Notes under the pieces: model-generated
Database searches by the model: none
What the model was told of the DNA's origin: nothing
Seen by the model: the letters and a program-made list of their open reading frames with translations, nothing else
Shown: piece by piece, positions 7,553 through 17,400 of the stretch
Layout: every line of letters starts with the position of its first letter
Numbering within the stretch: position 1 is the stretch's first letter
Made by a program: the position numbers and the translations under genes
From: Clostridiales bacterium
Lineage (GTDB): Bacteria > Bacillota > Clostridia > Peptostreptococcales > NVVX01
Assembly: GCA_021129785.1 (NCBI GenBank)
Contig: JAJOKQ010000052.1
Coordinates: 4,728 to 29,092 of the forward strand
Direction: 5' to 3'
Length of the DNA stretch: 24,365 nucleotides

Positions 7553-9595
7553 TTACTTTTTCATGCTTTTTCTTTCTTTTTCTTTCATTTGATAAGCTTC
7601 AATAACATCTCCGTCTTTTACATCATTAAAGTTCTCTATTCCTATTCCACATTCGTAGCCTGTAGCAACTTCTTTAGCATCATCTTTAAATCTTTTAAGT
7701 GAGCTAATACTTCCTTCGTGAATAATTATTCCGTCCCTTACAAGTCTTACTATTGCATTTCTCAGAATTTTACCTTCAGTTACGTAGCAGCCGGCAATAA
7801 GCCCTATGTTAGGAACTTTGAAGGTTGCTCTAACTAATGCCTTACCTAATTCTTCCTGATAATACTCTGGGTCTAACATTCCAATCATCGCAGACTCAAT
7901 ATCATTAATCGCATCATATATTACTCGATACATCCTTAGATCCACATTCTCTGTTCTAGCTAGAGTAGTTGCAGATGAAGTTGGTCGTACGTTAAATCCA
8001 ATTATTATAGCATTTGATGCAGCCGCTAACATAACATCAGATTCAGTTATTGCACCTACTCCACCATGTATTGATTTAATAGCCACTTCTTCATTTGAAA
8101 GTTTATTTAGTGATTGTATAACTGCCTCAATAGAACCTTGAACATCAGCTTTTACAATTACGTTTAGCCCTTTAAGTTTCCCATCTTTCATTTGCCCAAA
8201 CAGCGCATCTAAGGAAATACGTTGGCTTTTCTTTAAATTGTCTTCTTTAATTTTATTCTTTCTTTTTTCCACAGTTTCTCTTGCTTTTTTATCTGTATCC
8301 ACTGCTAATAAGGTGTCGCCTGCTTCTGGGACTTCTGATAAGCCATTAATCTCGACAGCCGTTGCAGGCCCAGCAATTTTAATTCTTCTACCTTTATCGT
8401 TAACCATTGCTCTAACTCTTCCGCAAGTTGTTCCAACTACTACAGAGTCACCTATTCTAAGAGTTCCGTTTTGTATAAGAACAGTTGCGACTGGCCCTCT
8501 TCCTTTGTCTAGGTGAGCTTCAACTACTGTGGCAACAGCAGGTCTCTTAGGATTTGCTTTTAAATCTTCCATTTCTGCAACAATTAGAATCATCTCTAAA
8601 AGTCCATCAATGTTTAGTTTCTTTAAAGCTGAAACTTCAACACTTATTACGTCGCCGCCCCATTCTTCTATAAGAATTCCATGCTCACTTAATTCTTGCT
8701 TTACTCTATCAGGATTTGCACCTTGTTTATCAATTTTGTTTATTGCAATAATTATAGGTACTTGTGCCGCCTTTGCATGATTTATAGCTTCAATAGTTTG
8801 TGGCATAACACCATCATCTGCAGCTACAACTAAAATAGCAATGTCTGTTACTTTTGCACCTCTGGCTCTCATTGACGTAAAAGCTTCATGCCCTGGTGTG
8901 TCAAGGAAAACAATTCTTTTACCGTTTATTGTCACCTCAGAAGCTCCTATATGTTGGGTAATTCCGCCAGCCTCTTTTTCAGTAATCTTAGTCTCTCTTA
9001 TAGCATCTAGTAAAGATGTTTTTCCATGATCAACGTGTCCCATAACAGTAACAACAGGTGGTCTTTCAACTAAATCGCATTCATCATCTTCACATATGCT
9101 AATATCATGTACTTCTTCTTCAGATTCTTCTAATAGTTTCACATCAGTTTCATATTCAGCTGCAATTTGCACACAAGTTTCATAATCAATTTCATTATTT
9201 ATCGATGCCATAACTCCTATGTTTATAAGTTTAAATATTACTTCATTAACTTTTTTCCCTAGTAATTTTGCAAAATCTTTCACTATAATCTTATTATTTA
9301 CTGTAATTGTTTTATTAGAGCTTTCTTTTATCTCTTCTTTTTTAATAGATATATTTATGTTTTTCGCATCCTTTTTTTGTTCAGTTTTTTCAACTTGATT
9401 TTTTTTAGTTTCACTATTCTCTTTTATGATAGTCTTTCCTCCAGTCAATAATTCTATAACAATTTCTGCTTCTTCATCACTTAATGAGCTCATGTGATTT
9501 TTTACTTCAATTGACAAATCACTAAGATGCTCTATTAATTTTTTGCTGCTAATCTCTAAATCTTTAGCTAATTGATACACTCTTAGTTTTGACAT
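7553..9595 (-). CDS. infB: Translation initiation factor IF-2
   Basis: GTPase that brings initiator fMet-tRNA to the 30S subunit and promotes subunit joining. The 680-residue protein has an N-terminal IF2-N helix bundle (about 1-52), a short Lys/Glu-rich linker (about 55-98), a second IF2-N-like unit (about 100-150), then the GTPase domain with GHVDHGKT at 186-193, DTPGHE at 232-237 and NKID at 286-289. Domains II-IV follow, including the fMet-tRNA-binding C-terminus. It is at the short end of the family because the linker is brief. GGGGGTG precedes the ATG by 5 nt. It is 26 nt after ylxQ. Confidence 0.98.
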   Translation of the reverse strand: MSKLRVYQLAKDLEISSKKLIEHLSDLSIEVKNHMSSLSDEEAEIVIELLTGGKTIIKENSETKKNQVEKTEQKKDAKNINISIKKEEIKESSNKTITVNNKIIVKDFAKLLGKKVNEVIFKLINIGVMASINNEIDYETCVQIAAEYETDVKLLEESEEEVHDISICEDDECDLVERPPVVTVMGHVDHGKTSLLDAIRETKITEKEAGGITQHIGASEVTINGKRIVFLDTPGHEAFTSMRARGAKVTDIAILVVAADDGVMPQTIEAINHAKAAQVPIIIAINKIDKQGANPDRVKQELSEHGILIEEWGGDVISVEVSALKKLNIDGLLEMILIVAEMEDLKANPKRPAVATVVEAHLDKGRGPVATVLIQNGTLRIGDSVVVGTTCGRVRAMVNDKGRRIKIAGPATAVEINGLSEVPEAGDTLLAVDTDKKARETVEKRKNKIKEDNLKKSQRISLDALFGQMKDGKLKGLNVIVKADVQGSIEAVIQSLNKLSNEEVAIKSIHGGVGAITESDVMLAAASNAIIIGFNVRPTSSATTLARTENVDLRMYRVIYDAINDIESAMIGMLDPEYYQEELGKALVRATFKVPNIGLIAGCYVTEGKILRNAIVRLVRDGIIIHEGSISSLKRFKDDAKEVATGYECGIGIENFNDVKDGDVIEAYQMKEKERKSMKK

Positions 9596-9621
9596 GCTTA
9601 CACCCCCAAAATTTAATTTTA

Positions 9622-9927
9622 TTATACTTTATCAATGTATTCAATCAATTTTTTTGCAAATCCTCGATCTTTTATGGCGATAGTAGCTCTGTCGCTCTTT
9701 CCTATGTTGTCCCCTAATGAGCTCTTACTTCCATATATTCTATATGGTATATTTCTATGATTTGCTTTGTTTTTAAATAGTTTCTTAGTATTTTCTGAAG
9801 CATCTTCTGCAACTATTACTAGATACACAGAATTTTTTTTAATATGAATTAAGCAAGTACTCTCACCAGTAACGACATTTCCTGATTTCATTGCAAAACC
9901 TAGCATTGAAAAAAGTTTATCCTTCAT
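9622..9927 (-). CDS. ylxQ: L7Ae-family ribosomal/K-turn-binding protein YlxQ
   Basis: Protein of 101 residues with the L7Ae/L30e fold pattern: SMLGFAMKSGNVVTGE, then LVIVAEDASENTKK, then a NIPYRIYGSKSSLGDNIGK segment. The family binds kink-turn RNA; the exact role of YlxQ is not settled. GGAGAT lies 7 nt before the ATG, and the gene overlaps the end of ylxR by 11 nt. The nusA-ylxR-ylxQ-infB order supports the name. Confidence 0.93.
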   Translation of the reverse strand: MKDKLFSMLGFAMKSGNVVTGESTCLIHIKKNSVYLVIVAEDASENTKKLFKNKANHRNIPYRIYGSKSSLGDNIGKSDRATIAIKDRGFAKKLIEYIDKV

Positions 9928-10186
9928 GTTTTTTTATCTCCAATTCCATTTTGCTATATACTTCGTCTGGCACTTGTTTCTTAAATACTCTGTTTAAAGC
10001 TTTTTTATTTTTTGCCTTTTCAAAACAGTCACTGCTGTAGCAGACATAGGCTCCCCGTCCATGCTTTTTACCAGTATTGTCAATAGTAATTTCATCTGCT
10101 TTGTTACAAACTACTCTAAGCAGTTCTTTCTTCTGCTTCATTTCATTACAACTAATACATTTTCTAAGTGGAGCTTTCTTCTTCAT
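9917..10186 (-). CDS. ylxR: YlxR/RnpM-family RNA-binding protein (DUF448)
   Basis: Protein of 89 basic residues with the YlxR signature: RKCISC near 8-13, ELLRVV, then GRGAYVC at 43-49 followed by another Cys at 54 and a KKALNRVFK stretch. B. subtilis YlxR (RnpM) has been reported to bind the RNase P RNA and modulate that enzyme; transfer of this role is inference. The gene starts inside nusA with a 23-nt overlap. There is no Shine-Dalgarno: the 13 nt before the ATG read AACCTCCCTG on the message, pyrimidine-rich and complementary to a Shine-Dalgarno. Expression is therefore probably by coupling to nusA. Confidence 0.93.
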   Translation of the reverse strand: MKKKAPLRKCISCNEMKQKKELLRVVCNKADEITIDNTGKKHGRGAYVCYSSDCFEKAKNKKALNRVFKKQVPDEVYSKMELEIKKHEG

Positions 10187-11237
10187 CAGGGAGGTTCACC
10201 TCACTAACAACTTGCGATTCACTCTTTATGTCAATTTTCCATGATGTTAGTTTTGCTGCTAATCTTGCATTTTGCCCTTCTTTCCCAATTGCCAGTGACA
10301 GTTGATAATCAGGCACAATTACTCTAGCTGTTTTAGAAGATTCATCAATCTTTACCGCAATAACTTTAGCGGGCTTTAGCGCATTTGATATAAATAGAGC
10401 AGGATCTTGACTATACTCAATAATGTCAATTTTCTCTCCTCGTAGTTCATCTACTACTGACTGAACTCTATTTCCTTGCGCTCCAACACAAGCACCTACA
10501 GCATCTACATTTTTATCTTTTGTCTCCACAGCAATTTTTGTTCTAGAACCAGGTTCTCTTGATATACTTTTAATTTCTACTGTTCCCTCGTGAATTTCAG
10601 GCACTTCAAGTTCAAACAGTCTTTTTATTAATCCTGGGTGAGTTCTTGAAATAGTTATTTGTGGACCTTTTGTTGTATTTTTAACTTCAGTTATATAAGT
10701 TTTGATACGATCACCATGATTATATTTATCGCTTGACATCTGCTCACCCTGCGGCAATATAGCTTCGACTTTCCCAATATTAACAAATACAGTTCCCTTT
10801 GAAATTCTTGCTACTTTTCCAGTAATAATGTCTGATTCTCTGTTAACAAATTCTTCGAATATTACCATGCGTTCAGCTTCTCTAATTCTTTGTACTACAA
10901 CTTGTTTTGCAGTTTGTGCAGCAATTCTACCAAAGTTTTTTGGTGTAACTTCATTTTTTATTATATCTTCAAGCTCATAATTAGGGTTTATATCCTTAGC
11001 ATCCTCTAGTGATATTTCTAATAAATCATCCTCAACTTTTTCTACTACCTGCTTTTGTGAGTATACATTTATAGAGCCTGTATCTTGATTAATTTCTACT
11101 TTAACATTTTGTGAAGTCCCAAAATTTCTTTTGTAACTTGAAATCAATGCGGCTTCAATTGTGTCGATTAATATCTCTTTTGCTATCCCTTTATCTTTTT
11201 GAATTTGTTCAAGCACACTGATAAATTCAGTATTCAT
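10164..11237 (-). CDS. nusA: Transcription termination/antitermination factor NusA
   Basis: RNA polymerase-associated elongation factor that affects pausing, termination and antitermination. The 357-residue protein has the NusA N-terminal domain (about 1-130), an S1 domain (about 135-200, SDIITGKVARISKGTVFVNI), KH1 with GAQG at 252-255 and KH2 with GKEGQNARLA near 318-327. It ends soon after KH2 and lacks the acidic repeats of proteobacterial NusA, as expected for Bacillota. AGGGAGG lies 9 nt before the ATG. It follows rimP by 14 nt. Confidence 0.98.
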   Translation of the reverse strand: MNTEFISVLEQIQKDKGIAKEILIDTIEAALISSYKRNFGTSQNVKVEINQDTGSINVYSQKQVVEKVEDDLLEISLEDAKDINPNYELEDIIKNEVTPKNFGRIAAQTAKQVVVQRIREAERMVIFEEFVNRESDIITGKVARISKGTVFVNIGKVEAILPQGEQMSSDKYNHGDRIKTYITEVKNTTKGPQITISRTHPGLIKRLFELEVPEIHEGTVEIKSISREPGSRTKIAVETKDKNVDAVGACVGAQGNRVQSVVDELRGEKIDIIEYSQDPALFISNALKPAKVIAVKIDESSKTARVIVPDYQLSLAIGKEGQNARLAAKLTSWKIDIKSESQVVSEVNLPDEEESST

Positions 11238-11251
11238 TCAATAATTCCTCC

Positions 11252-11716
11252 CTAAAATTTAATAGCTAATCTTGTTAATGCTACTTGCTCTTTTTCTATC
11301 TCAAGCACTTTATCATCTTCAAATTTAATGCTAATTTTCCCATCAAATAACCCTATTAGTTCTCCTTCAATCCTCTTACTGCCTTCGATTGGTTTATACA
11401 ACTTCAACTCTACAATTTTACCCTCATATTTAATGAAGTCACTTTCCTTCTTTAAAGGTCTATCTAGTCCTGGAGATGACACCTCTAAAAAATAGCTTTC
11501 TTCAATAGAATCTAGTTCATCAAGCTTAGCACTTATCTGTTTGCTCACCAACTGACAATCATCAAGTGAAATTCCACCTTCTTTATCAATGAATACTCTT
11601 AAATACCTAATCGGTCCTTCTTTCTTAAACTCCACATCAACCAACTCAATGTTCTCATCATCCGTTATCGGTTTAACAATCTCCTCAACTAATTTTTCTA
11701 CCTTATTTTGTCCCAC
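11252..11716 (-). CDS. rimP: Ribosome maturation factor RimP
   Basis: 30S assembly factor that promotes uS12 incorporation. Diagnostic segments are LVDVEFKKEGPIRYLRVFIDK, ISLDDCQLVSKQIS and YFLEVSSPGLDRPLKK. The frame can be read from an ATG at 11749, but AAGGAGG lies inside that extension, 7 nt before a GTG at 11716. The GTG start gives 154 residues, the usual size. It is the first gene of the rimP-nusA-infB operon, with an extended -10 promoter about 48 nt upstream. Confidence 0.95.
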   Translation of the reverse strand: MGQNKVEKLVEEIVKPITDDENIELVDVEFKKEGPIRYLRVFIDKEGGISLDDCQLVSKQISAKLDELDSIEESYFLEVSSPGLDRPLKKESDFIKYEGKIVELKLYKPIEGSKRIEGELIGLFDGKISIKFEDDKVLEIEKEQVALTRLAIKF

Positions 11717-11723
11717 AATCGTA

Positions 11724-11730
11724 CCTCCTT
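11724..11730 (-). promoter_or_regulatory. Ribosome binding site that fixes the rimP GTG start
   Basis: AAGGAGG, 7 nt before the GTG at 11716. It rules against the upstream ATG at 11749, whose reading frame runs through this site. Confidence 0.8.
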
Positions 11731-11763
11731 TCTTTAATATATTCTCCATATACTATCAATACT

Positions 11764-11772
11764 ATTTTAACA
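11764..11772 (-). promoter_or_regulatory. Probable extended -10 promoter for the rimP-nusA-infB operon
   Basis: TGTTAAAAT on the minus strand fits the extended -10 pattern TGn followed by a TATAAT-like box. No good -35 box is seen at 17-18 nt. It lies downstream of the hairpin at 11826-11849 and about 48 nt before the rimP GTG, a sensible leader length. Confidence 0.4.
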
Positions 11773-11825
11773 GAATATTTTTATTAAAATCACATATATA
11801 TGTATTTTTACTATAAATAACACGA

Positions 11826-11849
11826 AAGAGTGGGCGAAATCCCACTCTT
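11826..11849 (-). terminator. Terminator-like hairpin between nrdJ and rimP
   Basis: A perfect 9-bp stem AAGAGTGGG/CCCACTCTT with a 6-nt loop. The minus-strand tail is TTTCGTGTTATTT, only moderately T-rich. It probably ends the polC-nrdJ transcript before the rimP promoter. Confidence 0.6.
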
Positions 11850-11861
11850 AGTCTTAAAAAT

Positions 11862-11972
11862 ATGTATGCATACATGATAACACAAGAAATCTGTTGTGTA
11901 AATAGAATTCGTTGATTATTCTCTCAAAAATGAATCAAAAATATTTCTTGTGTGATGCATTACATGTTTGCA
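11862..11972. repeat. Long imperfect inverted repeat (palindrome, about 110 bp)
   Basis: Outer arms ACACAAGAAAT (11880-11890) and ATTTCTTGTGT (11943-11953) are perfect complements. Beyond them both sides carry ATGCAT-ACAT-like sequence, including a perfect 14-bp palindrome ATGTATGCATACAT at 11862-11875. Nested inside is a smaller stem, TTGATT (11912-11917) with AATCAA (11933-11938). As RNA it would fold into one extended stem-loop. Confidence 0.5.
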
Positions 11973-11990
11973 ATTTAATACATCGATCCA

Positions 11991-12024
11991 ATAAGCATAA
12001 ATTTTCTTATATCTATATGCTTAT
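11991..12024 (-). other. Stem-loop overlapping the nrdJ stop codon
   Basis: A perfect 9-bp inverted repeat ATAAGCATA/TATGCTTAT with a 16-nt loop. It touches the last base of the nrdJ stop codon. No T-run follows on the minus strand, so it is not a normal intrinsic terminator. It may protect the 3' end of the message. Confidence 0.35.
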
Positions 12025-14387
12025 CACCTAATTGGACAAACGCCACTTTCACATTCAGTGGAATCTGATATATCAAATGATTCTCCTTTTTCATATCTTC
12101 CAATCAACGAAGGATTGAATGGTTTCATTAAACTAATTCTTCTTTTGTATTCTTTCTCGTCAATGCTCTCATAAGGCATGTCCTCGTAAAAATTATCTGA
12201 CAAAGAAATAAATGATACTGCAACTATTCTGTCCCAATTGTTATAAACAAATTCTTCTACATTTGCCCACTCGTGGTCTCGCACATGTACAGTAATGGAT
12301 GTGTTATGATCTACGAAACACTCTTGGTACATTAAGTATCTTTCAAGTTGTTCAATCGCAGACACATCATTTTTCGTCTTTCCTTCTGGTGATTTGCAAG
12401 GAAATTCAATAAAGACTGTGTTTGCTTTTCCTTTATCTTTAAATACTGGATAGTCGAGCTTTCTACACACTTTCACTAGTGGATCGGTGTCCGAGATTCT
12501 AATTCGTCTTATATAGTACGGACTATGTGCATAGTGTATTCCACTTGAAACCTGAGGTAAATTCGACTGTGTTCCCTCTGGCTTAATAGCTGTAGTTCTC
12601 TTAGGCCTTGGAAGTCCCAAACTGTCTGCATAGTTATCTGCTTCACTCTTGACTATTTCTTTTAATTCTGTCAAAAGCTTACGTTCATACTCTAATGTCA
12701 TGTTTGTGGCATTAACCATGTCTAGCCAGCCCATAAAACTAACACCTAAGAGCCTGTTTTCTTTTTGCACAGTATCCCACTCAGGCAATTCTAAAGTTAC
12801 ACAAGTCATTCTATATGCAATTCTAGCTGCTAATCTAAAAGCCCTTTTTACTCCTTTAATATCTAACTTACCATTTTTTACAAAGCCCATTAAATTTACT
12901 GAAGTTAAGTTGCATAAGCCTCTATCTCTAAGCGCTGCTTCTCCGCAAGGGTTAAGTCCTATATCTTCGTTAGTTGCTTCTGGCATGCGCTCTAGTAGAG
13001 CAGTTTTATTTATCCAAGCAGGTTCTCCGCTATATCTCATTTTTTCAATTTGCCAATGCAATCTTTCTCTTGTAGGTCTTTTACTATACATTATTGAGTT
13101 GTTACTCATTTCTCTATGCGCAATTTCAAGGTTTTTAATCCATTTACCTTCTACTTCTTTGTATAGTTCAGTTTTAGCATTAATACATTCATTGTCATCT
13201 GGGCTGATTATAATCATTTGAGCCGTTCTTCTAACTCCACCTGATACTACATTTTCACCTATAGATGTACATATATCTAGAACATTAATTGGTCTTAGTT
13301 TTATAGTTTTATTATTCTCAAATCTTAGATTGCTTTTAATTATTTTATCTATTTTTACAAACATTGTTTTAAGAGACTCATACCCAGAAGCAGTTCCACC
13401 CATTTTTTTAAGGACTTCCCCTTTTGGTCTTACATTATTATAATTAAACACAATGGTCTTTATATTTCTATATTTATGTGAATACAAAACATTAAAATAT
13501 GTTTCTATGGCAGACATCCAACCTTCTTTAGAGTCCCCTACAATAATTTTTACAAGACTATTGTTCTTAAAGATAATTGAAGTATTGTCTTCTCTCTCTT
13601 TGACAGGAGTTGACACATACTCTTCATGTATAATATCGTAGTCAATCCTTACTCTTGGTAGTTTTTCTATATCTTCTTTTAGGATTCGTAGTCCCACACC
13701 TGATCCAATCATAGAAAGATAAAAAATCTCTGAGAATGATTCAAACGAATCCATAATTTTAAAAGCACAATTAAAGTTTGCCATTGGATACTCAAAAGAA
13801 ACCGGTGTATTTCCTATCCAATTTGTTCTTCCACTCATAAATTGACGAAGGTTAAAAATATTATCATATATTTCTTCGGCTTCTTCTTGTGAGGTCGTAG
13901 GTACAAGAGAGCAGTTATAATCAACTATTCTTCTTACCACTTCATACCAAAACTCTCTCCTCCTGTATTCAGGTAAGAATCTTGAATATGTTCTATAGAA
14001 AACAAATGTACCAATTGGACTCATAGGATTAGGTAAATGCTTATAATTACTTATAAATTCATCAGTAATTAGTTTCCTATCAGCTGTTTTTAGTACCTTT
14101 CGTTCCTTTTGTTTTTGATCTCTATGAAGTATGTAGTTTATTGCTACATCTTGCCTTGGACTACTCATTAGTTTCTCAACAACTAGATCTTGTATCTCCT
14201 CTATTTCAATAATATCTTTTGTGAGTATTTCTTCAATTTCACTTGCAATTTCGTTTGCTAGAGCAGAATCAGCTCCTAATTCAGTTAGACGCATTGCACT
14301 TAAAATAGCCTTTGCTATCTTACTTTTGTCAAAAGAAACTATTTTCCCAAGCTCACCATTTTTTGGTCTTTTTCTTACCATTACCAT
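12024..14387 (-). CDS. nrdJ: Adenosylcobalamin-dependent ribonucleoside-triphosphate reductase (class II, with ATP-cone)
   Basis: Reduces ribonucleoside triphosphates to dNTPs using a coenzyme B12-derived thiyl radical, independent of oxygen. The 787-residue protein starts with an ATP-cone allosteric domain (about 5-95; EIEEIQDLVVEKLM), then the catalytic barrel: YRTYSRFLPE, SGRTNWIGN, Cys207 in NFNCAFKI (first active-site redox Cys), GGTASGYESL, GGVRRTAQM, and NPCGEAALRDRGLCNLTSVN with the likely radical Cys481 and partner Cys492. It ends CESGVCPIR (Cys779, Cys784), the shuttle pair typical of the Lactobacillus leichmannii-type monomeric enzyme. AGGAG lies 9 nt before the ATG. Only 54 nt separate it from polC, too short for a cobalamin riboswitch, so co-transcription with polC is likely. 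A B12-independent class would lack this C-terminus and layout. Confidence 0.92.
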   Translation of the reverse strand: MVMVRKRPKNGELGKIVSFDKSKIAKAILSAMRLTELGADSALANEIASEIEEILTKDIIEIEEIQDLVVEKLMSSPRQDVAINYILHRDQKQKERKVLKTADRKLITDEFISNYKHLPNPMSPIGTFVFYRTYSRFLPEYRRREFWYEVVRRIVDYNCSLVPTTSQEEAEEIYDNIFNLRQFMSGRTNWIGNTPVSFEYPMANFNCAFKIMDSFESFSEIFYLSMIGSGVGLRILKEDIEKLPRVRIDYDIIHEEYVSTPVKEREDNTSIIFKNNSLVKIIVGDSKEGWMSAIETYFNVLYSHKYRNIKTIVFNYNNVRPKGEVLKKMGGTASGYESLKTMFVKIDKIIKSNLRFENNKTIKLRPINVLDICTSIGENVVSGGVRRTAQMIIISPDDNECINAKTELYKEVEGKWIKNLEIAHREMSNNSIMYSKRPTRERLHWQIEKMRYSGEPAWINKTALLERMPEATNEDIGLNPCGEAALRDRGLCNLTSVNLMGFVKNGKLDIKGVKRAFRLAARIAYRMTCVTLELPEWDTVQKENRLLGVSFMGWLDMVNATNMTLEYERKLLTELKEIVKSEADNYADSLGLPRPKRTTAIKPEGTQSNLPQVSSGIHYAHSPYYIRRIRISDTDPLVKVCRKLDYPVFKDKGKANTVFIEFPCKSPEGKTKNDVSAIEQLERYLMYQECFVDHNTSITVHVRDHEWANVEEFVYNNWDRIVAVSFISLSDNFYEDMPYESIDEKEYKRRISLMKPFNPSLIGRYEKGESFDISDSTECESGVCPIR

Positions 14388-14441
14388 ACTATCACACTCC
14401 TATAAATTGTTATATTACAAGTATTAAAATTTTCCTGCTTA

Positions 14442-17400
14442 TTAAAACAGAGATAACTGATTAGTTTCAGACAGATCTTCCAAACATCCATGTATTTTTA
14501 ATGCTTCTATCGCTGTTTTTGTTGCTTTTGTTCTTTGCTTTATATCTTCAATTGAAATAAACTCGCTATTTTTAGCTTCTTCTTGTATTTTAATTGCTAG
14601 ATTATGCCCAAGTCCTTGTAAAGTTTTTAATGGAGGCAAGAGCTTTCCATCTACAATTAAGAATTTTGATGCATCAGATTTATATAAATCTACTTTTAGT
14701 AGCTCAATATTTCTTAATAGCATTTCCAATGCAACCTCTAAAACATTTGCAGTGTTTTTTTCTTTTGCTGTTAATTTATTTCCCTGTTTTTCAATTTCTT
14801 CAAGTTTAGAGAATATAAATTCTTTTCCTTTAATAATGAAATCAGCATTAAAATCTTCTGCTTTTGTCGTAAAATAAGTTGCATAAAAAGCTTCTGGATG
14901 ATGAACTTTACAGTATGCTATTCTAAATGCCATCATAACATATGCTACTGCATGTGCTTTTGGAAACATATATTTTATTTTAGTGCATGAGTCAATATAC
15001 CACGATGGAATCTTATGTTCTTTCATCAAAGAAACATCATCTTCTGTTAATCCTTTTCCTCTACGAACATTTTCCATTATGTTAAAGGCATCCTTTGAAG
15101 GCAAGTCTTTTTGCATTAGGTAATTCATAATATCATCTCTTGTAGATATAACATCATTTAGCTGCGCTGTACCTTCTCTAACTAATTCTTGAGCATTGTT
15201 AAGCCACACATCGGTCCCGTGAGACAGTCCACTAATTCGTATTAATTCTGCTAATGTACTAGGTTTTGTATCAAGCAACATTTGTCTTACAAATTTTGTT
15301 CCAAATTCAGGAATGCCCAGTGTACCTACTTTAACATCAAATCTTTCGTCTTCTATCTCTAGCACTTCTATTCCATTAAATAATTTAAGCGTTTTTTCAT
15401 CATCTAGTGGTATGTCAGTTGGCTTTATATGAATAAAATCTTCAAGCATTCTTAACATACTCGGTACATCGTGACCAAGTATATCTAATTTTAGCAGCCT
15501 TCCACTAATTGAGTGATAGTCAAAGTGAGTTGTAATAACTCCTGATTTAGGGTCGTTTGCTGGGTATTGTATTGGTGTGAATTCATGAATATCATTGTCT
15601 TTTGGTACAATCATAACACCACCCGGATGTTGTCCAGAAGTTCTTCTAACGCCGGTACAGCCTAGTGTTAACCTATTTATCTCTGCATTTGACTTGGAAA
15701 TTTGTTTTTTGTCGTGGTATTTTCTAACAAATCCATAAGCAGTTTTTTGTGCTATTGTTCCTATAGTGCCAGCTCTAAAAACTTTTCCTTTTCCAAAGAG
15801 TTCTTCAATGTATTTATGTGCTTCGCTTTGATATTCTCCTGCGAAATTCAAGTCTATATCTGGCTCTTTATCTCCTTCAAACCCAAGAAACACTTCGAAT
15901 GGTATATCATGCCCTTCTTTATATAACTGATTCCCACATTCAGGACATTTTTTATCTGGCATATCAACCCCCGAACTATACGAGCCATCAGTAATAAATT
16001 CTGTATATTTGCACTTATCACAAATATAGTGTGGCGGCAAAGGATTTACTTCTGTTATATCACTCATTGTAGCTGCAAATGAAGAACCTACCGAACCTCT
16101 TGACCCTACTAAATATCCATTTTCTTCAGATTTTTTCACAAGCTTTTGAGAAATTATATACATCACTGCGTAACCGTTACTAATAATTGAGTTAAGTTCT
16201 TTATCTAATCTTTCTTGAACAATCTGTGGTAATATATCACCGTAAATTCTTTTTGCTTTAGCATTACACATTTCTCTTAATTCATCATCAGAACCTTCAA
16301 TTTTAGGTGTAAAAGTTCCATCTGGAACAGGCTTTAATTCTTCAATCATATCATTTATTTTACTAGTATTTTCTACAACAACTTCAAATGATTTTTTCTC
16401 ACCTAAGTAATCAAATTCCTGAAGCATTTCACTAGTAGTTTTTAAATATAGCGGAAAACTGTCTTCTGCATCACTATACCCTTGCCCTGACATAAGAATT
16501 CTTCTGAAAATTTCGTCTTTCTCGTCTAAAAAATGCACGTCCCCGGTAGCAACAATAGGTATGTCCAACTGATCTCCGATTGAAATGATTTTTTTATTAA
16601 TCTTAATCAAATCTTCAAGATTTTTGACTGCTCCTTTTTCAATAAGGTATTTATTATTGTCTAAAGGCTGTATTTCTAGGTAGTCATAGTACTTTGCAAT
16701 ATTAATAATTTCTGATTCTGTCTTGTTTCTTAAAATGCTCTGATACAGTTCTCCAGACACACAAGCAGATCCAAGCATTAAACCTTCCCTGTGTTTATCA
16801 AGTACACTCTTTGGTATTATTGGTTTTTTATAAAAATAATCTAAATGCGATGTTGAGACTAAACGGTATAAATTTTTTAAACCTACGTAGTTTTTTGTTA
16901 AAATCACTATATGTTTTGTAAATAATTTTTTATAATTAAGCTCTTTTGATAGTTTTTCATTAATATCATAGACTGTAGCAATCTCTTTATCTTTCATCAT
17001 CTCAATAAAGCGAATAAATATTTTTGCTGTTGCAGTAGCGTCGTCAAGAGCTCTATGATGATTTCCTATTTTAATTCCAAGCTTCTTCGCTACTGTGTTT
17101 AACTTATGCCTCTTTAAATCAGGTATAAGCACTTTTGCCAGTTTAATTGTGTCAAACAGCATATTTTCTGTTTTTAAGCCAAGTTTTCTCGCATTTTCTC
17201 TTATAAATCCAATGTCAAATTCAACATTATGAGCTACAAGAGGAGCATCTCCAATAAAACTAATAAATTCTGGTAACACTTCTTCGATCTTAGGTGAGTT
17301 CTTGACCATTTCATCTGTAATTCCTGTGAGTCCTACAATTTTAGCTGGTATACTATCAACTGGATTAATTAGCTTAGAAAAAGTCTCTACAATGACTGAA

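Larger units (their letters stand above)
11717..12023. other. Intergenic region between nrdJ and rimP
   Basis: A stretch of about 300 nt with no credible ORF on either strand. It holds, in minus-strand order, a stem-loop at the nrdJ stop, a long imperfect palindrome (about 11862-11972), a terminator-like hairpin (11826-11849), an extended -10 box and the rimP ribosome binding site. Confidence 0.7.

Noticed and set aside
12649..13221. Plus-strand open frame (190 codons) opposite nrdJ
   Set aside because: A shadow of the reductase gene with no recognisable domain. The other plus-strand frames in the window were rejected on the same grounds.
14388..14441. Possible cobalamin riboswitch upstream of the B12-dependent reductase
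   Set aside because: The gap is 54 nt, far shorter than any cobalamin riboswitch, and most of it is AT-rich spacer and ribosome binding site.
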